The notes under the pieces: model-generated
What the model was told of the DNA's origin: nothing
Database searches by the model: none
What the model saw: the letters and a program-made list of their open reading frames with translations, nothing else
Assembly: GCA_963749115.1 (NCBI GenBank)
Contig: CAVVLP010000015.1
Location: 124,001-188,000, forward strand
From: SZUA-36 sp963749115
GTDB taxonomy: Bacteria > Pseudomonadota > Gammaproteobacteria > Xanthomonadales > SZUA-36
Direction of reading: 5' to 3'
DNA: 64,000 nucleotides
In this document: one piece after another, positions 1 to 8,289 of the stretch
How positions within the stretch are numbered: position 1 is the stretch's first letter
Layout of the letters: each line of letters starts with the position of its first letter
Program-made: the position numbers and the translations under genes

Positions 1-2
1 TG

Positions 3-1586
3 GCGCTGAATGCCCAGACCTATCAAAAAGATATGGATAATGTCACCCCCGGCGGGTTTCTTATCTATGACTCGACCTGGCCGCGTGAACGCCAGCTAAG
101 CCGCACCGATATCACGGTTCTCGGCGTACCCCTCGCCAAGCTGTGTAACGAAAACTTCAGCGATGCCCGTGTTCGCATCCTGATGAAAAACATTGCCTAT
201 GTGGGTGTCCTGGCTGCGTTGCTGGATATAGACACCGTCATTTTGCGTGCCTTGATCGAGGAAACTTTTGCCAGCAAGCCCAAGTTGGTTGAGAGTAATT
301 TGAAGGCCATCAACCTTGGTTTTAACTACGCAAAAGAAAACTTCAGCTGCCCGCTGCCGGTACGTGCTGAGACCATGGGCGATAACAGCAAGCACATCAT
401 GATCGATGGTAATTCCGCCGCCGGCCTGGGTTGCGTGTATGCAGGTGCGACGGTCGGCGCCTGGTACCCCATTACACCATCAACCAGTTTAATGGATGCG
501 TTCAAGGCCTACTGCAAAATGTTTCGTATTGACGAGGAAACCGGTAAGAAAAACTATGTGATCATCCAGGCAGAGGACGAATTGGCAGCGGCCGGCACCG
601 TGCTGGGGGCCAACTGGGTGGGTGCAAGAGCATTTACACCGACTTCGGGCCCCGGAATTTCTCTGATGAGCGAATTCATCGGTTTTGCCTATTACACTGA
701 AATTCCTTCCGTGTTTTTCAACGTTCAACGTGTTGGACCATCCACCGGTATGCCAACCCGCACACAACAATGCGACATCATGCTTTGTGCCTATGCATCG
801 CATGGTGATACACAGCACCCCTTGTTACTGCCAGCCAACCCCTATGAGTGTTTTGAAATGGCCGTGCAGGCCTTCGACCTTGCAGAACGCCTGCAAACAC
901 CGGTTTTTGTGCTATCCGATCTTGATATCGGTATGAACGACTGGATGACTCCCGAGCTGAAGTGGGATGACAGTTACCGTCCGGACCGGGGCAAGGTTTT
1001 GAGCTCTGATGATGTCGACAAACTGGAAAAATTCTATCGTTACCTGGATGTGGATGGCGATGGTATTGCCGCACGAACCCTGCCCGGTGAAAACCCCAAG
1101 GGGGCGTACTTTGTACGTGGCTCCGGTCACAACAAACACGGTATGTATACCGAGAGTTCAGAGGAATACAAAGATCTCGTCGATCGCCTGCTGGTCAAAT
1201 GGGATACCGCCAGGACATTGGTACCCAAACCTGTTTTGACAGAGGCCGAAAAAGAGACCAGCATCGGTATCGTTGCCTATGGTAGTTCGCATGGTGCGGT
1301 TATCGAGGCGCTGGATGATTTACGCGAGCAGGGCATCCATGCAGATTATTTGCGTGTTCGCGCTTTTCCTTTCAACAGCGAGGTAACCCGCTTTGTAGAG
1401 CAACACGAGACGATATTTGTCGTTGAACAAAACCGCGATGCGCAACTGCGTTCGTTGTTGATCCTTGAAACCAATACCGATGCCCGCAAACTGATACCGG
1501 TTTTGCACTACAGTGGTATGCCGATTCCGACCTCGTGTGTGGTTGAAGGTGTTTGTGAGCATTTGCGTGAGAAGGACGTGGCATGA
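3..1586 (+). CDS. korA: 2-oxoacid:ferredoxin oxidoreductase, alpha (gamma-alpha fused) subunit, 5' partial
   Basis: The frame stays open from the first Met at 33 back to base 3, so the gene begins outside the window. With KorB it should oxidatively decarboxylate a 2-oxoacid, most likely 2-oxoglutarate, to the acyl-CoA using TPP and pass electrons to ferredoxin. The first ~110 residues are the end of a gamma domain (GGFLIYDSTWPR). The alpha domain starts near residue 120 (GNSAAGLG, then YPITPSTS) and the chain ends in the transketolase-C-like part (IPTSCVVEG). Fused gamma-alpha chains are usual in this family. The stop overlaps the korB start in ATGA, which implies translational coupling. Pyruvate or another 2-oxoacid cannot be excluded from sequence alone. 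Confidence 0.9.
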   Translation, partial: ALNAQTYQKDMDNVTPGGFLIYDSTWPRERQLSRTDITVLGVPLAKLCNENFSDARVRILMKNIAYVGVLAALLDIDTVILRALIEETFASKPKLVESNLKAINLGFNYAKENFSCPLPVRAETMGDNSKHIMIDGNSAAGLGCVYAGATVGAWYPITPSTSLMDAFKAYCKMFRIDEETGKKNYVIIQAEDELAAAGTVLGANWVGARAFTPTSGPGISLMSEFIGFAYYTEIPSVFFNVQRVGPSTGMPTRTQQCDIMLCAYASHGDTQHPLLLPANPYECFEMAVQAFDLAERLQTPVFVLSDLDIGMNDWMTPELKWDDSYRPDRGKVLSSDDVDKLEKFYRYLDVDGDGIAARTLPGENPKGAYFVRGSGHNKHGMYTESSEEYKDLVDRLLVKWDTARTLVPKPVLTEAEKETSIGIVAYGSSHGAVIEALDDLREQGIHADYLRVRAFPFNSEVTRFVEQHETIFVVEQNRDAQLRSLLILETNTDARKLIPVLHYSGMPIPTSCVVEGVCEHLREKDVA

Positions 1587-2638
1587 GTTTTATCAAAAAA
1601 CCAAAAATCGACCTGCCCGGTCAGCTGACCAACGAAATCGGTTTGCTCAAACGTGATTACGAGGGTGTTTTATCGACCCTGTGCGCCGGTTGCGGACATG
1701 ACTCCATTACCGCCGCAATTGTTCAGGCGTTCTGGGAGTTATCAATATCTCCAGAGAAGGTGATCAAGCTTTCCGGTATTGGTTGCTCTTCAAAAACACC
1801 CGCCTATTTTCTTTCCGGAGCGCATGGTTTCAATTCGGTTCATGGTCGTATGCCATCGGTGGCCATTGGTGCTCATTCCGGTAATCGTGACCTGGTTTGT
1901 ATTGGCGTTTCCGGTGATGGCGATTCGCTGTCGATCGGCTTTGGGCAGTTTGGTCACGCCGTCCGGCGCAACTTGAATATGTTGTATATCATTGAAAACA
2001 ATGGTGTATACGGTTTAACCAAGGGCCAGTTTTCAGCCGCGGCCGACAAGGGTAGCAAATCCAAGAAAGGTGATGTTAATCAATGGAAAAACATTGATTC
2101 CGTTTCCACCGCGATATCAATGGGCAGCAGTTTCGTGGCGAGAAGCTTTTCAGGTGACCGCGAACAACTGGTCACCCTGATCAAGGCCGGTATCCTGCAC
2201 CCCGGTTGCGCCATCCTCGACGTGGTTTCACCGTGTGTGACGTTTAACAACCACCCCGGTTCAACCAAGAGCTACACCTACACACGTGATCATTACCACC
2301 CGGCTTCGCAAACCGACTTTATTCCACCTGCCAATGAAATCAAGGTCAGTTATGCTGAAGGAACGAGCACCGTGGTGGAATTACACGACGGCTCAAGATT
2401 GTTGTTAAAGAAAGCCAGTAGTGGTTATGACGCAACCGACCGCAGCAGGGTGATGCGTTATCTGGAGCAGCAACGTGCGCAGGGGGAGGTGGTAACGGGC
2501 TTGTTATACATCAATGCGGAACTGCCTGAAATGCATAAGATCTACCGCACTTCAGACACCCCGATGAAAGACGTTGAATTTGAAAAACTTAACCCGGGTA
2601 GTGAGGCACTGGCGAAACTCCAGGCCCGCATGCGTTAA
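1583..2638 (+). CDS. korB: 2-oxoacid:ferredoxin oxidoreductase, beta subunit
   Basis: This is the TPP-binding beta subunit, 351 aa, the usual size for the family. The CAGCGH motif near residue 35 is typical of beta chains. The TPP/Mg motif follows (GDGDSLSIG, then ENNGVYG about 30 residues on). The start ATG overlaps the korA stop by four bases, so the two chains are made together. No ferredoxin or delta subunit gene lies next to them in the window; the ferredoxin partner must be encoded elsewhere. Assignment to the 2-oxoglutarate type rests on overall family resemblance, so the substrate is inferred. Confidence 0.9.
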   Translation: MSFIKKPKIDLPGQLTNEIGLLKRDYEGVLSTLCAGCGHDSITAAIVQAFWELSISPEKVIKLSGIGCSSKTPAYFLSGAHGFNSVHGRMPSVAIGAHSGNRDLVCIGVSGDGDSLSIGFGQFGHAVRRNLNMLYIIENNGVYGLTKGQFSAAADKGSKSKKGDVNQWKNIDSVSTAISMGSSFVARSFSGDREQLVTLIKAGILHPGCAILDVVSPCVTFNNHPGSTKSYTYTRDHYHPASQTDFIPPANEIKVSYAEGTSTVVELHDGSRLLLKKASSGYDATDRSRVMRYLEQQRAQGEVVTGLLYINAELPEMHKIYRTSDTPMKDVEFEKLNPGSEALAKLQARMR

Positions 2639-2654
2639 CAACTCACGGCGAATA

Positions 2655-4364
2655 TCAATGTCCGCCTGACAGCTTTTTCTTCGGCGGATTATCCAGCATT
2701 TCCTCGCAAACCGGCATGGCATTACCCGCCCGGTCAAGTACACCCTTTGCCAATACAGATATACCCAGGGTGGCAATCGCTGCACCGCCATGAAACGCAG
2801 CCTTACCGGGATCAACACCCACCTTCGGATCGGCCAGTGTGCCACTTATCAGGATATACGGATAGAACATTTCACCCACGTTGATCTGCAACGCTTTGGT
2901 GGGTGTTGAGTTGAAATTGAAATTCATTTTTTCCGTTTTCAAATCAAGTGTGCCCTTGGTGACCACTGCGATCTTCCCGGTTGTAAATGCAATAGCCGGC
3001 ATGGTTGTTACCAGGCCGTCAGATATCTCCATGTTGGTCGCAATACAACTAAAGTGCGTATCAATCGTGTCCTTGGATTTCGGCATTAACACGCTGAAAA
3101 GCTGATCAAAAATAAACGTTTCCAACAAGCTCAGGTCAACGTTTTCGGCGCTTCCGCCTTTGCTTCCGATGTAAAGCGATCCATTCAAGGAACCAGCCAC
3201 TTCACGCAGGTTGCTACCCTTTCCACTGGCATGGAAATCAATATCAAAAACGGGTACTTCACCCAGTTTCTCTTCAGGCAGGCCGGACAGATTAAAAACG
3301 AAATTCTCACTATTTAGATCGAGTTTGACATCAGCCTTGTTCCCATTGATGGGGATTACGGATAAAGCAGCTCCGAGTGTTCCCAGCGGTGCTTCATAAA
3401 ATATTTCCGATAAGTTCAGGCTACCGGCCTGTTGCTCAAGATCTAAGCGCAAGTTTGTTATGCTGTCTTGCAAGTACCTCAGTTCGCCAATATTCAGCTT
3501 GATGCTTAAATCGTTGGCAGCCAATGTTTCCAGTGGTATTGGTGTCGCCGGAATCAAGCGGTCTGGCTTGGTTGTAGCGATGGTTTCATCTTTGGGTTCC
3601 TTTGGGCTCAAAAAGGGGCGAATGTCGATGTAATCAGAGGTTGCTGTTAGTTTGATGTTGGGTTTAGGGCCCTTCAAAGATACATCAAGCTCACCATTAA
3701 GACGGCTCTCTCCCAGCGAACCCACCAGGTTTCGGAAAATAAACTCGCGGGCATCGCCTTTGAAGTCAGCCTTGATGTCCAACGGCAGGGCCGGCAGCAG
3801 CTCACCATTGAGCCGTCCAAGTTTTGAGATGTCTTCCGAAAGAATATTAAAAGCGATCTCCACCTGATTGTCATCAGGGTTGTCATCTGCCTGACCTGTC
3901 AGCGAGACCTGTAAATTACCTATATTCGAATCAAATTGTTTAACAGTGACCAGGTCCCCCTGTTTGCTTCCGACAGCGTCTACCTGAAAGGCCGCCATTT
4001 CCGCTTCAAACGAGTCCATTCGGGGAAGAATATTACGTATGTCATCACCCCGGATGTTCACATTGAAGATGATGTTATTGCGACTGTTGTATGGCCAGCC
4101 GAGTTCAAGGTCTGCCTGCCCGTGGGCTGTGAGAGTCTCGAAATTAAAGTCGTTGATACTCAACGTATTGTCCGACAACATGATCCGGGCGCTGGATTCA
4201 AATGCACCACCGGGCAGGCCCGGTTCACCTTTCTTGATCAGCAGCTCGTTTAAATCGGGTCCCTTGACTGAAAAACGAATACTGGAACCAGACCAGTTAG
4301 CTTGCTTGCTGATCACGGTATCGAAATCAAGCGTGGTTTTACCAACCCGGCCTCTTGACAGCAT
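2655..4364 (-). CDS. AsmA family protein, C-terminal part (separated by a frameshift)
   Basis: This is the C-terminal ~570 residues of one large AsmA-family protein whose N-terminal part is read from 6285 to 4339. It is rich in beta strands with repeated 'DL..LKG..' units, as expected of the long lipid-channel-like AsmA/TamB-type proteins of the envelope. The AsmA C-terminal domain is visible towards the end (SLNGSLYIGSKGG, then FNFNSTPTKALQINVG). The Met at 4364 is probably internal: the upstream frame runs ...RWKLN, and one missing base would join it to MLSRGRVGKTTL. Known AsmA proteins affect outer-membrane lipid homeostasis; the specific role here is unknown. It is convergent with korB, 16 bp apart. 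Confidence 0.8.
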   Translation of the reverse strand: MLSRGRVGKTTLDFDTVISKQANWSGSSIRFSVKGPDLNELLIKKGEPGLPGGAFESSARIMLSDNTLSINDFNFETLTAHGQADLELGWPYNSRNNIIFNVNIRGDDIRNILPRMDSFEAEMAAFQVDAVGSKQGDLVTVKQFDSNIGNLQVSLTGQADDNPDDNQVEIAFNILSEDISKLGRLNGELLPALPLDIKADFKGDAREFIFRNLVGSLGESRLNGELDVSLKGPKPNIKLTATSDYIDIRPFLSPKEPKDETIATTKPDRLIPATPIPLETLAANDLSIKLNIGELRYLQDSITNLRLDLEQQAGSLNLSEIFYEAPLGTLGAALSVIPINGNKADVKLDLNSENFVFNLSGLPEEKLGEVPVFDIDFHASGKGSNLREVAGSLNGSLYIGSKGGSAENVDLSLLETFIFDQLFSVLMPKSKDTIDTHFSCIATNMEISDGLVTTMPAIAFTTGKIAVVTKGTLDLKTEKMNFNFNSTPTKALQINVGEMFYPYILISGTLADPKVGVDPGKAAFHGGAAIATLGISVLAKGVLDRAGNAMPVCEEMLDNPPKKKLSGGH

Positions 4365-6285
4365 TGAGTTTCCAACGGTTTTGCTCTACCACAAAACGAC
4401 CGCCAGCCTGGTAGGACTGGCCCGGAACAAGGATATCCAGTGAATCGCCGATGGCCTGGAAGTTCTTCAAGGCAGAAAGATTTTCCCCGTCAACCTGAAA
4501 GTCCAGTGCTGTACCTGAAAGCTGGTCATCCAACTTGATCAAACCGCTGGTTTTCAGCTTGATGCCTTCGTACCCAAACTCAATATTGTCAAGACGTATA
4601 CCCTCTTCCCTGACCTGGATATGACCTTCAAGTTCATAAGGGCTATCAGGTACTTCCATATTTCCCACGTGTCGCCGGACCACCTTCGCGAAATGTTTAC
4701 CGCTCAATTTCATATCGACGTCTGTGCCTTGACTACCGGCACCAAAGGCAATAAAACCACCCAACTCCAAACGCTCGTCCTCTATTGTCACCAGCACACC
4801 GCGTTCAATAAGTAAGCCGTTTTCAACTACCTCAGCCCTCGTGTTCAGGTTGAATGGTTTTTCCGGCAACATATCGATGCCAAAAACAGACATGACCGAG
4901 TTCGCATTACTGCCATCCAGTTGCAGGTCAAACTTGCTACCGATATAGGCCGGTGCCTCGCCCAGGGTACCGGTGAGCGTGGCTTTAGCCAGTGAGGTTT
5001 CAAGTTCAACCTGGATCAGCTCCACACCATCGGCAGAGACGTCAAGATTGCCATTAACATTAAATGGCCCTGTCGCAACGCCCTGGATACCGAGTAACTC
5101 ATGAAATTGCTGAACTTCATCACCCGATACCACGAGTTTGATACGACTGGCTTCCAGCGAAGGAAACTCTGTCAACAGGGCATCAAGCAGCAGTTGTGAG
5201 TCACCAATATTCAGGGTCAAGCCGCTTACGTTCAACGTGCGCCCAACTCGTTTGGCTTTCCCCTTGAGCCTGAAAGGTTTATCCGGCCACTTCTCAACCC
5301 CGAATACGCGTGTAAACGCACCCAGGCTGGGGCCGTTGACGGCCACGTTCAGGTCAAGCTCATTAAATTCTACGATGTCGGAAGACCGTGCCGAAGCACC
5401 CAGTGAAATATCCCCCACTTGACCGCTAATTTCTGCCTCAAAGTGATCACTGACCTGGGCGCCGCTTGCACGCAGGGAAAAACCGCCGCCACCGAGGTCA
5501 TCAATACCCAGCATGGCGGTAATTTCATCGATATTGGGTCCCTGCATATCAAGATTGAATTTCGGGCTCTTCGGCGCCCGCAAGTTATCAATATAGGCGT
5601 CGCCTTTCAGTACCAGTTCACCAAAATGCCCGGCAGCCTGGTAGCTGATATCGCGGCCGTCAAGGATGTTCTTGTAGGGACCAACGGTGTGGGTGTATTC
5701 AACCAGCCTGTTGTTCAGATCGCCATTCAAGATGGTGTGAAGCATCCCGTCCGCCTGTTGCTGGTGGCTCAGAGAATCAATATTGAAGATATTTTCTATA
5801 TCGGTTTTTCCGTTGCGGAACCGAATGGTAGCGTTACGGACTTGAATATCATTGAAAACCACCAGGGCACCATCACTCTCTTTTTCAGGAGGTGATGACG
5901 GTTTATTAGCAGTAATCCAATTACCCGTACCTTTGTCGTTTGTTTCCAGGTTGAACTGCAGCTTGTCAACTCGCACTGACTCCACGAGCACGATGTCTTT
6001 GAAAATAGTGGCAGTATTCAACACGATGTTCAGGTGCCCGACGGCAATCAGATCTTCCTGCGCGGCCCAGTCCGGGCCTGAAACATGAACATTTCTGGCG
6101 GTGATTTCGATCAAACGGCCGGTTTCAATTTCCAGCTCACCGTTTAGAGAGACTGAATAGCCGGCCACGTCGCTCAGGTAACGCTCCAACGGGCCCTTGA
6201 TGATACGGGGGTTGTAGAGAATAATAACCACACCGGCTGCCAGTGCAATTATTAACAACAACAGCCATTTAAAAAACCTTTTCAT
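4339..6285 (-). CDS. AsmA family protein, N-terminal part
   Basis: Start chosen at the ATG giving MKRFFKWLLLLIIALAAG, a single N-terminal membrane anchor typical of AsmA proteins; a longer GTG start at 6318 adds 11 residues without a hydrophobic gain. The rest is periplasmic and beta-rich, with repeated segments such as LSLNG/LKLSGKH and the AsmA signature around DISLGASARSS. The ORF stops at 4339 (NAVKRPGW) just where the C-terminal ORF begins in the -1 frame. Together they give about 1,210 residues, a normal size for a large AsmA protein. The protein reads smoothly on both sides of the break, so an indel error is more likely than a true split. No obvious partner gene lies next to it. Confidence 0.8.
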   Translation of the reverse strand: MKRFFKWLLLLIIALAAGVVIILYNPRIIKGPLERYLSDVAGYSVSLNGELEIETGRLIEITARNVHVSGPDWAAQEDLIAVGHLNIVLNTATIFKDIVLVESVRVDKLQFNLETNDKGTGNWITANKPSSPPEKESDGALVVFNDIQVRNATIRFRNGKTDIENIFNIDSLSHQQQADGMLHTILNGDLNNRLVEYTHTVGPYKNILDGRDISYQAAGHFGELVLKGDAYIDNLRAPKSPKFNLDMQGPNIDEITAMLGIDDLGGGGFSLRASGAQVSDHFEAEISGQVGDISLGASARSSDIVEFNELDLNVAVNGPSLGAFTRVFGVEKWPDKPFRLKGKAKRVGRTLNVSGLTLNIGDSQLLLDALLTEFPSLEASRIKLVVSGDEVQQFHELLGIQGVATGPFNVNGNLDVSADGVELIQVELETSLAKATLTGTLGEAPAYIGSKFDLQLDGSNANSVMSVFGIDMLPEKPFNLNTRAEVVENGLLIERGVLVTIEDERLELGGFIAFGAGSQGTDVDMKLSGKHFAKVVRRHVGNMEVPDSPYELEGHIQVREEGIRLDNIEFGYEGIKLKTSGLIKLDDQLSGTALDFQVDGENLSALKNFQAIGDSLDILVPGQSYQAGGRFVVEQNRWKLNAVKRPGW

Positions 6286-6537
6286 ATCCTGACTATCATA
6301 GCGCTTTTTAAATTGCACGGTAATATGCCTTCGAAAACAAAAAACCCGATCGCAGGCAAAGTCATGACCCAGGCCAGCCTCTCGACCGGTTGATTCCCGG
6401 TCTAAGCTTCTCCCGGCGAAAGGGTGGATGAATCTGCGATGTCCAGGAGCAAAAAAGAACCACTAGCCGGTTCCATGACACGTTAACTGTACGTATCATG
6501 CAGGGTTCGGATTGATTAATACCTCTTGGGGTTTTTT

Positions 6538-8202
6538 ATGTGTTCTATTTTTGCTGTACTGAACATCAACGGTGACTTGCAGGCTCTGCGCCAGGTAGCA
6601 TTGAAGCAATCACGCCTGATGCGCCACCGTGGACCGGACTGGAGCGGTATTCACACTTGTGAGGGTGCGGTGCTCGCACATGAGCGCCTGGCCATAGTTG
6701 ATGTGAACACGGGTGCCCAGCCCCTGTTCTCGCCTGATGGCAAACAATCACTGGCGGTCAATGGTGAAATTTATAACCACAAGACTTTGCGCGCGAACCT
6801 GACGCAAGCCTTTGAGTTTGCAACCGAGTCTGATTGCGAGGTTATCCTGCCGTTGTACCTGGAAAAGGGTAATGACTTTATCAATGACCTGCATGGCATG
6901 TTTGCCTTCGTTTTGTACGATGAAACTAACGATCGATACCTGATCGCAAGAGACCCGATCGGCATTATCCCGTTGTACTACGGATACGACGATGAACACC
7001 AGTTGTATGTGGCCTCGGAAATGAAGGCCCTGATGGGTATATGCACAGTCGTTATGGAGTTTCCTCCCGGACATTACTGGAGTAGCGAGGACGAGCAGCC
7101 CACCCAATACTATCAACGTGAGTGGCAGGATTTTTCAGCGGTTGAAAATGCAGAAACCGACATCAAGGCCATCGGTACGGCGCTGGAAAAATCTGTCATT
7201 AGCCACTTGATGACAGACGTGCCTTATGGTGTTCTGCTCTCCGGTGGCCTGGATTCTTCAATTATCGCTGCAGTTACGCAAAAACACGCCGGTATGCGGG
7301 TGGAAGACGATGAACGCAGTCCGGCATGGTGGCCACGTCTGCACTCCTTTGCGGTTGGACTGAAAGGTTCACCGGACCTCGCGGCTGCGGCAAAGGTTGC
7401 AGAACACATCGGCACCGTCCACCACGGTTTCGAATTTACCCTGCAGGAAGGACTGGACGCGTTGGATGAGGTGATCTACCACATCGAAACCTATGATGTG
7501 ACATCCATACGTGCAGCCACGCCAATGTATTTGCTGGCAAGAAAAATTCACGCCATGGGTATAAAGATGGTGCTATCGGGCGAAGGCGCGGATGAAATAT
7601 TTGGTGGTTACCTGTATTTCCATAAAGCACCTGACGCGCGCTCTTTTCATGAGGAAACACTGCGAAAGCTTTCCCGCTTGCACAGCTACGACTGTTTACG
7701 GGCCAACAAGGCCATGTCGGCCTGGGGTGTCGAAGCCCGCGTACCGTTTCTGGATCGTGAATTTCTGGATGTTTCCATGTCGCAGAACCCGAAAGATAAA
7801 ATGATCACGAAAGGCAAGATGGAGAAACAGATTTTGCGTGAAGCTTTCAGCGACATGTTGCCGGAAGAGATCGTTTGGCGGCAAAAAGAGCAGTTTTCAG
7901 ATGGTGTGGGTTATAGCTGGATTGATGGTGTTCGTGAGTACGCAAAAACCCAGGTCAGCGAAAAGCAGATGGCACACGCGGCCAAGCGGTTTCCTTACAA
8001 TACACCGATTAACGAAGAGGCTTATCTTTTCCGGCGTATTTTTGAAAGCCATTTTCCGCTCGCCAGTGCCGCTGAATGCGTACCCGGTGGGCCAACGGTG
8101 GCGTGCAGCACCCCGGAAGCGGTGTTGTGGGATGCCAGTTTGCAGCAAATGAATGATCCATCCGGTCGTGCGGTTAGCTCGGTGCACCAGGACGCATATT
8201 AG
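6538..8202 (+). CDS. asnB: Asparagine synthase (glutamine-hydrolysing)
   Basis: Makes asparagine from aspartate, glutamine and ATP. Start placed at 6538, not the in-frame TTG at 6526, because the class II glutaminase needs Cys directly after Met (MCSIFAVLNING). This gives 554 aa, the size of E. coli AsnB. Glutaminase domain about residues 2-190 (RHRGPDW, LAHERLAIVD, NGEIYNH). The synthetase domain follows, with the PP-loop LLSGGLDSSIIAA near residue 235 and SGEGADEIFGGY near 345. It lies 87 bp upstream of thrA on the same strand with no terminator visible between, so it may share the thr transcript. Both products draw on aspartate. Confidence 0.95.
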   Translation: MCSIFAVLNINGDLQALRQVALKQSRLMRHRGPDWSGIHTCEGAVLAHERLAIVDVNTGAQPLFSPDGKQSLAVNGEIYNHKTLRANLTQAFEFATESDCEVILPLYLEKGNDFINDLHGMFAFVLYDETNDRYLIARDPIGIIPLYYGYDDEHQLYVASEMKALMGICTVVMEFPPGHYWSSEDEQPTQYYQREWQDFSAVENAETDIKAIGTALEKSVISHLMTDVPYGVLLSGGLDSSIIAAVTQKHAGMRVEDDERSPAWWPRLHSFAVGLKGSPDLAAAAKVAEHIGTVHHGFEFTLQEGLDALDEVIYHIETYDVTSIRAATPMYLLARKIHAMGIKMVLSGEGADEIFGGYLYFHKAPDARSFHEETLRKLSRLHSYDCLRANKAMSAWGVEARVPFLDREFLDVSMSQNPKDKMITKGKMEKQILREAFSDMLPEEIVWRQKEQFSDGVGYSWIDGVREYAKTQVSEKQMAHAAKRFPYNTPINEEAYLFRRIFESHFPLASAAECVPGGPTVACSTPEAVLWDASLQQMNDPSGRAVSSVHQDAY

Positions 8203-8289
8203 GCTAACCCCCGCACAGGCTAGGATGGGTTAACTCCACAAATTATCGAACACGGTAAAGACAGAAGATTAACACCAGGGAACATTTAA

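Noticed and set aside
8203..8289. Threonine attenuator or leader peptide ahead of thrA
   Set aside because: The 87 bp contain no Thr/Ile-rich short ORF and no terminator-antiterminator pair; only a weak 6-bp TAACCC/GGGTTA repeat.
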